This document shows positions 44,943-55,497 of a stretch of DNA of 64,000 nt, piece after piece. The translations under genes and the position numbers were made by a program. The notes under the pieces are model-generated. The model did no database searches. It worked only from the letters and a program-made list of their open reading frames with translations, and had not been told where the DNA came from. Positions within the stretch are counted from its first letter, which is position 1; each line of letters opens with the position of its first letter. The DNA lies in NCBI RefSeq assembly GCF_003007785.1, contig NZ_PXOH01000004.1:1-64000 (forward strand), in the 5' to 3' direction. The stretch is from Aphanothece hegewaldii CCALA 016. GTDB taxonomy: Bacteria; Cyanobacteriota; Cyanobacteriia; Cyanobacteriales; Microcystaceae.

Positions 44943-45116
44943 ATGAAACAGAGTATTGAATTCACAAATTTGCAACAATCTTACTATAATGAATTGATTA
45001 AAGTGGGTGTTTGTCCGCAAAAAGCAGAACAAGCAGCGATGTCGATGTCTAGTGAAGAGTTGATGATGATAGCCGAAATTTGGATACAGTGGGCGGTCGT
45101 TTTGGATAAAGGCTAG
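44943..45116 (+). CDS. 57-residue small protein, unknown function
   Basis: This short ORF has an ATG at 44943 and TAG at 45114-45116, preceded by GGGAGA about 9 bp upstream. The protein is soluble and helical, with a UBA-like pattern (LIKVGVCPQKAEQAAMSM, then SSEELMMIAEIWIQW). Its composition looks like a real gene, not random translation. It lies alone between two minus-strand methyltransferase genes. It could be a small regulator, but there is no direct evidence. Confidence 0.5.
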   Translation: MKQSIEFTNLQQSYYNELIKVGVCPQKAEQAAMSMSSEELMMIAEIWIQWAVVLDKG

Positions 45117-45165
45117 TTAAAATAAGAGTAACATTTATTATTGTTCTGTTATTGTTGATAGTATT

Positions 45166-46146
45166 TCATTCCATCTGTAATTTAATTTGAATGGCTATTT
45201 CTAGGATTTTAGGAATGCAGACAGAATTCCCAATCTGTTGATACGCTTGTGATAAATTAGGATGTATTTTGAAATCATCAGGAAATCCCATTAAACGATA
45301 ACATTCTTTAATTGTTAGTTTTCGGACTGCGTTTTCTTCGGGTAAATATATAAAAAAGCGTCCTGATGTTTCTTGTGATGGTATTGTTGGATGTACTCCC
45401 TCAACTGAATAAATTCTATTAGGTTGATGATGGACTCTCGATAAATGTTCTGTATTTGGTCTTATTCCTTTTTTCCAGATATTCTTATTACGATAGCCAA
45501 CGAAAATTAAGCCTGAATCTTGCTGTTTTGGATTTTCAATCATTGTATATTCACAATACTGTAAATATTCAAAGTTTCCAGTTTTATCTAAAAAATCTTT
45601 TAAGATTGGTGTATCAATATTTTTTTGAATAAGATTAAAATTAAACTTTTTATGTTTACTACCTATAATAATAATTCGTTCTCGGTTTTGCGGAATACCA
45701 AAATCTTTAGCATTCAATAATTTATAGTCTACTAAATATCCTAAATCTTCTAACGAATATAAGATGGTATCTAATGTTTTTCCATGTTCATGATGAATTA
45801 AATGTTTAACATTTTCTAAAACAATAACATTAGGTTGTTTCGCTTCTATAATTTCGCAAATATGATAAAATAAGGTTCCTCTAGTATCCTGAAATCCTTG
45901 TCGTTTACCTGATATACTAAAAGGTTGACAGGGAAATCCTGCGGTTAAAACATCAAATGAAGGAAGTTTATTTACATCGATTTTAGTAATATCATTTTCG
46001 GGTATTTCGCCAAAGTTTTCAAAATATACTTTCTGACAAGCTTCATTAATCTCACAAGAATAAATACATTCATAGCCCGCTTGTTCAAAAGCTAATCTAA
46101 AGCCGCCAATTCCTGCAAATAAATCAATAAATTTTAATTTTTTCAC
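45166..46146 (-). CDS. DNA (cytosine-5) methyltransferase
   Basis: This is a 326-aa C5 methyltransferase with motifs in order: FIDLFAGIGGFRLAFEQAG (I), the catalytic Cys in FPCQPFS (IV), VLENV (VI), QNRERI (VIII), a short target-recognition region between about 180 and 265, and YQQIGNSV (X). No restriction endonuclease gene is next to it, so it is probably an orphan or solitary methyltransferase. Cyanobacteria commonly carry such enzymes, some of which act on CGATCG inside HIP1. The specificity here cannot be read from sequence. Confidence 0.93.
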   Translation of the reverse strand: MKKLKFIDLFAGIGGFRLAFEQAGYECIYSCEINEACQKVYFENFGEIPENDITKIDVNKLPSFDVLTAGFPCQPFSISGKRQGFQDTRGTLFYHICEIIEAKQPNVIVLENVKHLIHHEHGKTLDTILYSLEDLGYLVDYKLLNAKDFGIPQNRERIIIIGSKHKKFNFNLIQKNIDTPILKDFLDKTGNFEYLQYCEYTMIENPKQQDSGLIFVGYRNKNIWKKGIRPNTEHLSRVHHQPNRIYSVEGVHPTIPSQETSGRFFIYLPEENAVRKLTIKECYRLMGFPDDFKIHPNLSQAYQQIGNSVCIPKILEIAIQIKLQME

Positions 46147-46177
46147 CTGAAAAATTATTTAATTAATTTGAATAATT

Positions 46178-46197
46178 GGGTTTGGATACTAAAACCC
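46178..46197. repeat. imperfect GGGTTT/AAACCC hairpin (family A repeat)
   Basis: A 6-bp stem with an 8-nt loop lies between the C5 methyltransferase start and the ndhB terminator. It is a worn member of the GGGTTTGG family. Confidence 0.45.
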
Positions 46198-46233
46198 TAC
46201 AATATTATTTTAAATTAAAATTAATAAAAACAA

Positions 46234-46260
46234 AAGAGACGTTTAGATAAAACGCCTCTT
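46234..46260 (-). terminator. ndhB terminator hairpin
   Basis: Stem AAGAG-A-CGTTT pairs with AAACG-C-CTCTT with one internal mismatch and a short loop (46245-46249). It lies 30 bp past the ndhB stop with a T-rich run on the minus strand. Confidence 0.6.
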
Positions 46261-46289
46261 ATATTAATCACAAATGTCAGAAATTTACT

Positions 46290-47828
46290 CTATTTTTGTG
46301 ATAAACGAGTTGCTACAGCAGCAGATTGTAACATGGGTGTACTGGTAACCGAATCTGTTGCTAGAGTAAATAGGGGATTAGAAAGAATTCCAGCTAAAGA
46401 TGTAGCGACTAAAGTAATCACTAATCCAACTTGTATCGGACGCATTCCCGATAATGTCCAGTTAATTTTAGGATAATTTTTAATCGATTCTGACATCTCT
46501 TGAGGTTCTTTAACAACCATCATTTTGACAACACGAATATAGTAGTAAATCGAAATAACACTGGTGATTAATCCGATTAAAACTAGCCAATATAAACCTG
46601 CTTGCCAACCTGCCCAGAAAATATAGATTTTACCGAAAAATCCAGCGAGGGGAGGAATACCACCAAGGGAGAGAAGACAAATACTTAAACACAGTGTGAG
46701 AAATGGATCTTTTTGGTACAATCCTGCATATTCCCCAATTTGATCGGTTCCAGTGCGTAGGGCAAAAAGAATCACGCAAATGAACGCGCCCAAGTTCATA
46801 AACAGGTAAATTAGCAGATAAAAAATCATACTAGAATATCCTGCATCTGTTCCCGCAATTAAACCAATCATGACAAATCCTGCTTGTCCAATGGAAGAAT
46901 AAGCTAACATCCGTTTCATGCTGGTTTGAGCTAAAGCAACAACATTACCCAGTACCATACTGAGAATAGCTAAAGCCGTAAAAATAAATTGCCATTCTTT
47001 CGTTTCTAGGGCAAAGGCTGTTACCAATAAACGTATCGCTAACGCAAAACCTGCGGCTTTTGAACCAACAGAAAGAAAGGCGACTACAGGAGTTGGAGAA
47101 CCTTCGTAAACGTCCGGTGTCCACTGATGGAAGGGAACCGCAGAAATTTTAAAGGCAATTCCCGCAATGACGAAAACGAGAGAAATGGCTAATCCTAATG
47201 ATTCACCTGTACTAATATCAGTGATTTGTGAGGCAATGCCATTCAAGGTTGTTTCGCCACCCGATAAACCGTAAAGAAGAGAAACACCATAAAGGAAAAT
47301 CGCCGAACTCGAAGCCCCAATGAGCAGATATTTTAAAGCCGCTTCATTAGAACGAGGATCGCGTTTCATGTATCCCGTCATCAGATAAGACGAAATACTC
47401 AACATTTCCAAAGAAACGAAAATCATCACTAACTCATTAGCCCCAGAAAGGAACATCCCTCCTAAAGTAGCCGTTAGCATGATGGCGATAAACTCCGCTA
47501 GAGAGGTTCCCGACTGTTCGACATAGCGTACCGACATTAAAATCGTTACCGTGGTTGATAGGGCAATAATCCCACGAAAGACAACGCTTAAATTATCGCC
47601 ATTAAACGCACCGAGAAACGAGATAGGATTCGGACTATCCCAACAAAAATAAAGGGAAACAACAGAAGCGAGTAAACCAGCGATCGCCGCATAAGGCAGC
47701 CAACGCGATGCACTACGCCCCGCAATGAGATCCCCAACCAAGATAATCACCAAGGTAATTGTCACAATTACTTCTGGTACAATTGTTCCTGCATTTAACT
47801 GAGACGCAACAACAGTAGAAAAATCCAT
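46290..47828 (-). CDS. ndhB: NAD(P)H-quinone oxidoreductase subunit 2
   Basis: This is a 512-aa antiporter-like membrane subunit of the cyanobacterial NDH-1 complex, with about 14 hydrophobic helices. Characteristic blocks are [69 protein letters not shown] (conserved Lys/His) and [14 protein letters not shown]. The complex moves electrons from ferredoxin to plastoquinone in respiration and cyclic electron flow while pumping protons. It is divergent from topA, separated by 280 bp. Confidence 0.96.
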   Translation of the reverse strand: MDFSTVVASQLNAGTIVPEVIVTITLVIILVGDLIAGRSASRWLPYAAIAGLLASVVSLYFCWDSPNPISFLGAFNGDNLSVVFRGIIALSTTVTILMSVRYVEQSGTSLAEFIAIMLTATLGGMFLSGANELVMIFVSLEMLSISSYLMTGYMKRDPRSNEAALKYLLIGASSSAIFLYGVSLLYGLSGGETTLNGIASQITDISTGESLGLAISLVFVIAGIAFKISAVPFHQWTPDVYEGSPTPVVAFLSVGSKAAGFALAIRLLVTAFALETKEWQFIFTALAILSMVLGNVVALAQTSMKRMLAYSSIGQAGFVMIGLIAGTDAGYSSMIFYLLIYLFMNLGAFICVILFALRTGTDQIGEYAGLYQKDPFLTLCLSICLLSLGGIPPLAGFFGKIYIFWAGWQAGLYWLVLIGLITSVISIYYYIRVVKMMVVKEPQEMSESIKNYPKINWTLSGMRPIQVGLVITLVATSLAGILSNPLFTLATDSVTSTPMLQSAAVATRLSQK

Positions 47829-48108
47829 AAGGCTCGCAAAAATTTACTAAGTATTTAAAGAAGTCCGTCCAGTCTGGGGGCTTTGGATATTCTCGCTGAT
47901 CCTAACCCATCGACTGTAAACAATTTTGCCTTCTTCTATGCCAATTTCGATTCACTGGACTACAATCAAAAAATTGTGAGGCGATTTTAGACCTCCTAAT
48001 CTTAAAAAACCTTTACAAAAGATTGTACATTGGTTTGTTTCTCTTCCCTTTATGCGGGTATCTATAGTAGTAATAGAGTTATAGCAGGTCTTTAATAAAT
48101 AGCAGCCC

Positions 48109-50751
48109 ATGTCCAAGCTGGTAATTGTCGAATCTCCAACCAAAGCGCGTACCATTAGCAATTATTTGCCCTCAGATTACCGAGTACAGGCATCGATGGG
48201 ACACGTCAGGGATCTTCCCGCATCCGCCGAAGAAGTTCCCCCCGCCTACAAAGATAAACCTTGGGCTAATCTAGGGGTCAATGTCAATGATGATTTTGAT
48301 CCCCTTTATGTTATTCCCAAGTCCAAGCAAAAAATTGTCAAAGAACTGAAAGAAGCCCTCAAGCAAGCTGATGAGGTAATTCTAGCGACAGACGAAGACC
48401 GCGAAGGGGAAAGTATTAGTTGGCATTTACTGCAACTGCTAAACCCTAAAGTTCCCATCAAGCGTATGGTTTTCCACGAGATCACCCGTGAGGCGATTCA
48501 AGCATCCTTAAAAAATTGCCGTAATATCGATGAAAATCTGGTACACGCCCAAGAAACCCGCCGTATTCTCGATCGCTTGGTCGGATACACCCTCTCACCC
48601 CTACTTTGGAAAAAAATCTCTTGGGGTCTCTCCGCAGGACGAGTTCAGTCGGTGGCTGTTCGTTTAATTGTCCAACGAGAACGAGAAAGACGCGCTTTTA
48701 AAGAGGCTAAATACTGGGATCTCAAAGCCGTTTTAGAAAAGGAAAAAAATGAGTTTGAATCTCGTTTAGTGACTCTAGGAGGCAAAAAAGTAGCCACAGG
48801 GAGCGATTTTGAGCCGACTACCGGCCAAGTGATTAAAGGGCGTAATGTCGTTTTACTCAATGAAGCCGAGGCGATCGCTTTAAAAGAACGGATTAAAAAT
48901 AAAACTTGGAAAATTACCCAAGTTGAAGAAAAACCCGTTACTCGAAAACCCGCCCCACCTTTTACTACATCCACTCTACAGCAAGAATCGAACCGCAAAA
49001 TAGGACTCTCGGCGCGAGATACGATGCGGGTGGCTCAGAGTTTGTATGAACAGGGCTATATTACTTATATGCGAACCGACTCTGTACATTTATCAGATCA
49101 AGCGATCGCCGCCGCGAGATCTTGTGTAGAACAAATGTACGGAAAAGAGTATCTCAGTCCCAAACCGCGTCAGTATACGACGAAAGCAAAAGGCGCACAG
49201 GAAGCACACGAAGCGATCCGCCCTTCGGGAAATGAATTTCGTTTACCCAAAGAAACGGGTTTATCAGGCAATGAATTCGCCTTATATGACCTCATTTGGA
49301 AACGTACCGTCGCGTCTCAGATGGCCGAAGCTCGTCTGACTCAAGTTGTGGTAAATATACAGGTAGAAGATGCGGGTTTCCGTTCTTCAGGACAAAAGAT
49401 CGATTTTCCTGGCTTTTTCCGCGCTTATGTGGAAGGTTTAGATGATCCTGATGCTGCATTAGATAATCGTGAAGTTATTCTACCCGATCTTAAAATAGGT
49501 GACACGCCTAAATGTAAAAAACTCGATGCCATCGAACACGAAACCCAACCCCCCGCCCGTTATAGTGAAGCATCTATCGTCAAAACCCTAGAAAGCGAAG
49601 GTATAGGTCGTCCGAGTACTTATGCGAGTATTATTAGCACGATTATTGATCGCGGTTATGTCCAGATGCGGAATAAAATCTTAATTCCCACTTTTACCGC
49701 GTTTGCTGTCGTTAGCTTATTAGAAGAACATTTCCCAGATCTAGTAGATACCAGTTTTACCTCTAAAATGGAACAAACCCTCGATGAAATTGCGACAGGT
49801 GATGCGAAATGGCTACCCTATCTAGAAACCTTTTATTTAGGGGAAACAGGGCTAGAAAATCAGGTTAAAGTAAGAGAAAGCCAAATTGATCCTAGTACAG
49901 CTAAGGCAATTAATCTAGAAAACTTGAATGCGATCGTTAAAATTGGTAGATTTGGACCTTATATCGAAGTTCAACAAGGGGAAGACACCATTAAAGCATC
50001 CATTCCTGATAACTTAACCCCCGCCGACTTAAACCCCGAACAAGTCGAAGTCTTACTAAAACAAAAAACCGAAGGCCCCGAACAATTAGGCATTCATCCC
50101 GAAACTGGAGAACCAATTTATGTTCTTATAGGAACATATGGCCCCTATGTTCAACTTGGAGAAGTCACCGAAGAGAACAAAAAACCAAAACGAGCATCTT
50201 TACCCAAAGGGATGAAACCCGAAGATTTAACATTAGATACAGCTATTGGGTTACTCTCTCTTCCTCGTACTTTAGGGAAACATCCCGCAACAGACGGTAA
50301 AATTCAAGCCAGTTTAGGTCGTTTCGGTCCCTATGTGGTTCACGATCAAGGTAAAGTAGGCAAAGAATATCGATCGATTAAAGCGGGTGATGATGTTCTA
50401 ACTATTACCTTAGAACGAGCATTACAATTATTAGCCGAACCCAAATCTACACGAGGACGCGGAAAAAACAGTACAAAAGAACCGCTAAAAGAATTGGGTT
50501 TACATCCAGAGGACTCCGAACCCGTCAACATCTATAGTGGTCCATATGGTGCTTATATTAAACATGGCAAAACTAACGCCAAAATGCCAGAAGGAGAAAC
50601 AGTAGAAACCATCAACCTCGATAAAGCTTTAGATGCTTTATCCGCAAAAAGCACAACTACTACCAAAACAACCACCAAAGCAACAACCGCGAAAAAAACA
50701 ACTACAGCTAAAAAGACAACTGCTACCCGAACAAAACGGAAAAAAGCTTAA
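48109..50751 (+). CDS. topA: DNA topoisomerase I
   Basis: This is an 880-aa type IA topoisomerase. It has an N-terminal TOPRIM domain ([20 protein letters not shown], acidic DEDREGESI), the active-site region [12 protein letters not shown] with the catalytic Tyr, the gate-domain motif [13 protein letters not shown], then repeated C-terminal strands of the form [32 protein letters not shown] and [10 protein letters not shown] instead of zinc fingers. A Lys/Thr-rich basic tail of about 35 residues ends the protein, a common DNA-binding extension. It relaxes negative supercoils. Confidence 0.96.
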   Translation: MSKLVIVESPTKARTISNYLPSDYRVQASMGHVRDLPASAEEVPPAYKDKPWANLGVNVNDDFDPLYVIPKSKQKIVKELKEALKQADEVILATDEDREGESISWHLLQLLNPKVPIKRMVFHEITREAIQASLKNCRNIDENLVHAQETRRILDRLVGYTLSPLLWKKISWGLSAGRVQSVAVRLIVQRERERRAFKEAKYWDLKAVLEKEKNEFESRLVTLGGKKVATGSDFEPTTGQVIKGRNVVLLNEAEAIALKERIKNKTWKITQVEEKPVTRKPAPPFTTSTLQQESNRKIGLSARDTMRVAQSLYEQGYITYMRTDSVHLSDQAIAAARSCVEQMYGKEYLSPKPRQYTTKAKGAQEAHEAIRPSGNEFRLPKETGLSGNEFALYDLIWKRTVASQMAEARLTQVVVNIQVEDAGFRSSGQKIDFPGFFRAYVEGLDDPDAALDNREVILPDLKIGDTPKCKKLDAIEHETQPPARYSEASIVKTLESEGIGRPSTYASIISTIIDRGYVQMRNKILIPTFTAFAVVSLLEEHFPDLVDTSFTSKMEQTLDEIATGDAKWLPYLETFYLGETGLENQVKVRESQIDPSTAKAINLENLNAIVKIGRFGPYIEVQQGEDTIKASIPDNLTPADLNPEQVEVLLKQKTEGPEQLGIHPETGEPIYVLIGTYGPYVQLGEVTEENKKPKRASLPKGMKPEDLTLDTAIGLLSLPRTLGKHPATDGKIQASLGRFGPYVVHDQGKVGKEYRSIKAGDDVLTITLERALQLLAEPKSTRGRGKNSTKEPLKELGLHPEDSEPVNIYSGPYGAYIKHGKTNAKMPEGETVETINLDKALDALSAKSTTTTKTTTKATTAKKTTTAKKTTATRTKRKKA

Positions 50752-50910
50752 GTCTGTTTGGTTGTAATCATCCGTTTTTGAAATCGAGGAATTAACTCAG
50801 GAGTTAATTTTGCTTCTGGTTGAACTCTGTCACGTTCAGCCGAAGCTTGTCCTATCTACATAATCATAATGTGAGGTGTGATTATCGAAAAATGATCTTA
50901 AAATTTGAGT

Positions 50911-51597
50911 TTAGAATTGTTGACGTAGTAAATGTTGATTGTGGTTAAAAGCTTTTTCTTCTTGAGTGAGAAGCGAGTAATCAATTGGAGGACGCATATC
51001 CCATTGTACTTGAGCAAGCAGCAATAAACTACCGCCCATAATCACGCCTGTTGCCAGAAATGGCAAGGTTACATACTGTACATAGCCAATACTCAATAGA
51101 TGAATAATGCCTAATATAATAAAAGTACGAGACTGAATTCCCCATCCTGTACCAAGATAACCGATCGCACTTAAACCAAGCCAAATCGGACACAAATTTA
51201 GTAAAACTATACCCCAATTCAGATAAATTCCTAAGTCAGTGACGAACATTCCTACAAGCATTAGGGCTACCCAAAAATAAACTAGCCACATCAAACGCTC
51301 AACCTGCGCCCAAAATGTTGTTAATGTAATCATACTGAGCACACCCACTAGAGTTAAAATTGACCAAGCGATCGCTTGATCTCTCCAACTAAACGGTAAA
51401 AGTTGGGCGACTGAGAAGACAATAACTGAAATGAGTCCCCAAATCACAAAAACTTGATCGATGCGCGTATAAATCGCAGAAAATAGCGTTATATTGCGTA
51501 TTTTCCAGTTAATTTGCCAAGAGCCTCGTAAATCTTGTAGGTCTAATGTTTTTTGCTTACGACGCAAAATTGGCTCACTCAAAAAAGAGATTTTCAT
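50911..51597 (-). CDS. conserved cyanobacterial membrane protein of unknown function
   Basis: This is a 228-aa integral membrane protein with about five or six helices (roughly residues 48-70, 77-97, 102-120, 124-145, 155-175 and 180-200). A cytosolic N-terminus of about 40 residues is basic, and the C-terminus is polar. I do not recognise a functional family. It lies alone between topA and alr, about 100 bp downstream of alr on the same strand. Confidence 0.7.
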   Translation of the reverse strand: MKISFLSEPILRRKQKTLDLQDLRGSWQINWKIRNITLFSAIYTRIDQVFVIWGLISVIVFSVAQLLPFSWRDQAIAWSILTLVGVLSMITLTTFWAQVERLMWLVYFWVALMLVGMFVTDLGIYLNWGIVLLNLCPIWLGLSAIGYLGTGWGIQSRTFIILGIIHLLSIGYVQYVTLPFLATGVIMGGSLLLLAQVQWDMRPPIDYSLLTQEEKAFNHNQHLLRQQF

Positions 51598-51700
51598 TCT
51601 TAGAAATGATTTAAAATATGTCAGACGAGGGATCTATCTTTATATATCTTTACATACAAAGATGATATCTCGCCAAACATTTTTAGTGCTGATCGGTTTA

Positions 51701-52897
51701 TTAATCTAAACGCTTCCCTATTCTGGGTAAACGATGTTTAAAGCTACACAAAATCTCCCAAGAAATTGTCCCTAATGCGTTTGCCCAATCATCCGCACTA
51801 ATGGAATTTTTGCCATCAAAGCCAATTAATGTGACAATTTCGCCGACTTCTACATCGGGTAAATTGCTGACATCGAGCATCATTTGATCCATTGTAATCG
51901 CTCCAATTTGCTGCACGAATTGACCTCGAAGCAGAACTTTTAAGCGGTTCGATAGATTACGTGGTATACCATCTGCATAACCAATACTCACCACAGCTAT
52001 TTTAATATCTTGCTTACTGATGTATTGATATCCGTAGCTAACTCCTGTACCTGCTGCAAGGGTTTTGACTTGAGTAATTTTCGCTTTAACTTGTAAAACG
52101 GGTTTTAAATTAATGGTAGATTCTAAATGTGGTGCGGGATAAAGTCCATACATGGCGAGTCCGACTCTTACTAAATCATAGTGTAAAGAGCGATCGCTTA
52201 ATACGGCGGCTGAATTAGCTAAATGCAAGCAAGGGGGATCAATACCCATCGCTTTAATCTGATGAATAGCATCCTCAAAGCGTTTTTGCTGCATCTTCAT
52301 CACCGTTGGATCGGGATCATCGGCTGTTGCTAAATGAGAATAAATACTCACTATTTTGAGATAAGGCAGTTTATGAACTAATGTTACAAATTCGGTTGCT
52401 TGATGCCATAATGTGCCTAAGCGCGACATTCCCGTATCGAGCTTGAGATGCACTAATAAAGTTTGTTCGAGTTCGGCTAAAGTTTTAGAAAATGTAATCG
52501 CTTGTTGGGGCGTACAGATAGTAGGTTCTAAATTCCAGTGACAAAGGGCGGCTATTTCTTCGGGGTTATTGACTGCACCTAAGACAACGATAGGGGCGAT
52601 GATACCTGCTTCTCGGAGTTCGATCCCTTCGCCCAATGTTGCGATCGCTAGTCGAGTTGCTCCTGATCGTAGCACAGTTTGAGCCACTGTAATCGCCCCA
52701 TGTCCATAAGCATCAGCTTTTACAACCGCCATCAGTTCAGTAGAGGGAGACAAAAACGCCCTAAGCTGTCTGACATTATGTGATAATGCTCCTTGATCGA
52801 TTTCTACCCATGCTCGTTGGCGAATAATTTCCGAGAGTTGATAATTATATCGACTCTTTTTGACAACGTTGGTAGTTGGTTCTTGACTCAACACCAT
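51701..52897 (-). CDS. alr: alanine racemase
   Basis: This PLP-dependent racemase makes D-alanine for peptidoglycan. From the ATG at 52897, which has an AAGGAG ribosome-binding site, the protein is 398 aa, near family length. It has the PLP-lysine motif AVVKADAYGHG, RLGTLWHQA, NSAAVL, RVGLAMYGLYP and the opposite catalytic Tyr in GVSYGYQY. The longer frame to 52924 adds nine residues without a better ribosome-binding site. Confidence 0.95.
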   Translation of the reverse strand: MVLSQEPTTNVVKKSRYNYQLSEIIRQRAWVEIDQGALSHNVRQLRAFLSPSTELMAVVKADAYGHGAITVAQTVLRSGATRLAIATLGEGIELREAGIIAPIVVLGAVNNPEEIAALCHWNLEPTICTPQQAITFSKTLAELEQTLLVHLKLDTGMSRLGTLWHQATEFVTLVHKLPYLKIVSIYSHLATADDPDPTVMKMQQKRFEDAIHQIKAMGIDPPCLHLANSAAVLSDRSLHYDLVRVGLAMYGLYPAPHLESTINLKPVLQVKAKITQVKTLAAGTGVSYGYQYISKQDIKIAVVSIGYADGIPRNLSNRLKVLLRGQFVQQIGAITMDQMMLDVSNLPDVEVGEIVTLIGFDGKNSISADDWANALGTISWEILCSFKHRLPRIGKRLD

Positions 52898-53021
52898 ATA
52901 TTTACTCCTTACACCTACACCCAATTTAACCGAAAATCAGTTAACGCTTAAGATAGACACAAATTATCATAAGTTCCCTTAAAAAAAAAGAGAATTAAGT
53001 TACTTCTTTATTATTTATCTT

Positions 53022-53942
53022 TTAAATCTTGCGACGTAAGGCGGCTAAAACTTTGGTGAAAATAGGTGGGAGGGGGGCGACGGCTTCAATTATTTCTTTA
53101 GTGACAGGATGTTCTAATATTAATCGATGAGCATGGAGCATTTGTCCGGGTAAATTTATACCAATGGAACGATCTGAAGAATAAATCGGATCTCCTAAAA
53201 TGGGATAACCAAGATGACTGGTATGTACGCGAATTTGATGGGTTCTTCCTGTTTCTAAGCGAAATTTCATTAATGTATAGTTGCCAATTCGTTCTAAAAT
53301 TTGCCAATGAGTAACAGCTTCTCTACCACCTTTTTCGATGGGAACAATTGCCATTTTTTTTCTATCTACAGGATGACGACCAATGGGAAAATTAATGATA
53401 CCTATTTCAGTTTTTGGCACACCATGAACAATTGCAATATATTCTCGTCTTGCTGTTTTCGCTTTGAGTTGTGCTTGTAAATTAGCTTGAGCAAAATCGG
53501 TTTTTGCTACGACTAAAACCCCTGTTGTATCTTTATCGAGTCGATGAACAATACCTGGTCTTTGTATTCCGCCAATCCCCGCTAAATCAGAACAATGAAA
53601 TAATAAAGCATTAACTAATGTACCAGATTCGTGTCCAGGCGCGGGATGCACGACTAAACCAGCAGGTTTATTAATAATAATTAAAGAATCATCTTCATAT
53701 AAAATATCTAAGTCTATTTCTTGTGCTTCTACGGCTAAAGGTTCACTGGGAGGAAAGTTAAGATAAATGCGATCGCCTTGATTAACTTTTGTTTTTTTAT
53801 CGCTACAAATTTGACCATTTAGTGTAAGATTTCCTTGCTCAATTAACTTTTGTATATAAGAACGAGAAACATCGGGTAATTGTTCTGATAACCAACGGTC
53901 TAACCGTTCTTTTCCTCGTTCTACTTGTAAATCAATTTCCAT
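53022..53942 (-). CDS. RluA-family 23S rRNA pseudouridine synthase (RluD-like)
   Basis: This is a 306-aa protein with an N-terminal S4 RNA-binding domain (RLDRWLSEQLPDVSRSYIQKLIEQG) and a RluA catalytic domain carrying the family motif GIVHRLDKDTTGVLVVAKT with the catalytic Asp. GRTHQIRVHTSHLGYPILGDP is the other conserved block. It probably modifies helix 69 of 23S rRNA by similarity to RluD. The upstream gap holds two family B palindromes. Confidence 0.92.
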   Translation of the reverse strand: MEIDLQVERGKERLDRWLSEQLPDVSRSYIQKLIEQGNLTLNGQICSDKKTKVNQGDRIYLNFPPSEPLAVEAQEIDLDILYEDDSLIIINKPAGLVVHPAPGHESGTLVNALLFHCSDLAGIGGIQRPGIVHRLDKDTTGVLVVAKTDFAQANLQAQLKAKTARREYIAIVHGVPKTEIGIINFPIGRHPVDRKKMAIVPIEKGGREAVTHWQILERIGNYTLMKFRLETGRTHQIRVHTSHLGYPILGDPIYSSDRSIGINLPGQMLHAHRLILEHPVTKEIIEAVAPLPPIFTKVLAALRRKI

Positions 53943-53979
53943 TTTGGGTTTTTAAATTGAATTAATTATCATTCTGTAA

Positions 53980-54003
53980 AGACGCGCCATGGCGCGTCTC
54001 TAC
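53980..54003. repeat. AGACGCGCCATGGCGCGTCT palindrome (family B, best copy)
   Basis: This is a perfect 20-bp palindrome, 53980-53999, extended by CTAC on the right. It is in the gap between the M23 peptidase gene and the pseudouridine synthase gene, both on the minus strand. Confidence 0.8.
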
Positions 54004-54070
54004 TTCCATCTTTTACATAAATAATTAAAAAATGTACAAGTGTAAATATACATTCCATCATTAAAGATAA

Positions 54071-54093
54071 AGACGCACCTGAGCGCGTCTCTA
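54071..54093. repeat. AGACGC...GCGTCTCTAC hairpin (family B)
   Basis: A 6-bp inverted repeat (AGACGC / GCGTCT) around ACCTGAGC, with the same CTAC flank as the neighbouring copy 90 bp away. Confidence 0.6.
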
Positions 54094-54123
54094 CCAATCA
54101 TTATGACAAATCCTATTATAAAA

Positions 54124-55425
54124 TTATTGCGGTTGATTGTTTTGGGGTTGTACCGTTGCTTGGGCTAACTGCATCGATTGTACAAGATTATCGAGAGCGT
54201 ATTCTAAATGTAAACCCGCATCGACAGCGACCCAACCTTGTTCAGTAAGATGTCGCCATTCAAAGTGTAAATGGGGTCCAGTAGATAAACCTGTACTACC
54301 CACACGACCAATAACCGCGCCTTGTTCAACACGATCACCAGGTTTAACATAAATTTCCGAAAGGTGAGCGTAACGCGATTCTTGCGTACCCTCAAGATGA
54401 CGAAGAATAACCATTAAACCATAACCCCCCGCCCAGTCAGCGACAGCCACTTCACCTGGATAAGCTGCTAGTACTGGCGTTCCCATCGGCGCACCTAAAT
54501 CGGTTCCAGAGTGCATCGCTGTATTGCCACTGACGGGATGAACACGCCAACCAAACGCCGATGTTATAGCGGAAGGAATAGGAATAGGAAAGAGTAAATC
54601 AGTGCGTTTATTTTGATTAATATTGGTCACAGTAGGACTCATACGAGTTGCACGTTGATACTGTGGTATCGGTTCTAGTCCAATTTTTAGAGAACCCGCA
54701 CCCATATTTAACGCTACTGTATTGATCGTATTAGTATTAGTAGAAATGACCTTTGGTGGAACAGGAGACATCGCCAGAGAAACACCATTAATTCGCGGTG
54801 CAGCCACTCTAACCTCAGTGTTAGACTGGAAACGACGAGCGTTAGAACGTATCGGTTGAACGTTTCGGTAGGATCTTACAGAACTCGTGGCAACTAAATT
54901 AGACGGCGGTTGAATGTTACGAACAACTCTTGTTGGTCTAGCTTTTGCTGTTACCGCGCATTGACCACCTACTAATTGTCCATTACGAGAAATCGTCTGA
55001 CAACCTTTTTGACGTTCTGTAATAACAACTTGATTGGGTGGAGTATAAGAAGGTTTAGAATAATTGGTTGTGTCAATATATTGATTTTTTCCAGTTTCTA
55101 TATTTTGAGGAGCGAGGGTTGCTCTTGTTGTTTGATGACTTTCGGGTGTCACTAACTGAGTCGATGTTTGAACCTCTTCTCTCTTAAATATTTTAGGTGC
55201 AGCGAGTTTGGGTTGAATTTTTGGGGTTGGCGCTATAGGTTGATTTACGGGTTTAACGGGTTCGACTGGGGAACTTACAGGCGGTGCGCTATTGTCTGGA
55301 ATAACCAGTACATTACTCGTCGTGGCTAATGTTTGTGTCGTGGGGAGAATTAAGCTACTTCCAATTAAGCCTAAACTACCGAATACACTAAACCATAGAT
55401 TAGGGGATAAAATTTTCTGATACAT
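54124..55425 (-). CDS. exported M23 family peptidase (LytM/NlpD-like)
   Basis: This is a 433-aa protein. An N-terminal hydrophobic signal (about residues 12-30, ending near TQTLATT) is followed by a Pro/Thr/Asn-rich low-complexity linker (about 40-270) and a C-terminal LytM domain with the zinc motif HSGTDLGAP (H-x3-D) and the final HLHFEWR (H-x-H). SRYAHLSEIYVKPGDRVEQG is also typical. It probably cleaves peptidoglycan cross-bridges or activates an amidase in the periplasm. It has no LysM domain that I can see. Confidence 0.92.
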   Translation of the reverse strand: MYQKILSPNLWFSVFGSLGLIGSSLILPTTQTLATTSNVLVIPDNSAPPVSSPVEPVKPVNQPIAPTPKIQPKLAAPKIFKREEVQTSTQLVTPESHQTTRATLAPQNIETGKNQYIDTTNYSKPSYTPPNQVVITERQKGCQTISRNGQLVGGQCAVTAKARPTRVVRNIQPPSNLVATSSVRSYRNVQPIRSNARRFQSNTEVRVAAPRINGVSLAMSPVPPKVISTNTNTINTVALNMGAGSLKIGLEPIPQYQRATRMSPTVTNINQNKRTDLLFPIPIPSAITSAFGWRVHPVSGNTAMHSGTDLGAPMGTPVLAAYPGEVAVADWAGGYGLMVILRHLEGTQESRYAHLSEIYVKPGDRVEQGAVIGRVGSTGLSTGPHLHFEWRHLTEQGWVAVDAGLHLEYALDNLVQSMQLAQATVQPQNNQPQ

Positions 55426-55497
55426 TTTGCGGCCTCACTTTTCACAACGTAAGTTTTAATATAATTTTATTGTTAGACTCTATGCTTTAAGAGATAT

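Noticed and set aside
48645-48998. 117-codon ORF antisense to topA
   Set aside because: It is a shadow of the conserved topA frame.
50640-50748. Possible frameshift in the Thr/Lys-rich 3' end of topA
   Set aside because: The basic low-complexity tail keeps the frame and such tails are common in bacterial topoisomerase I.
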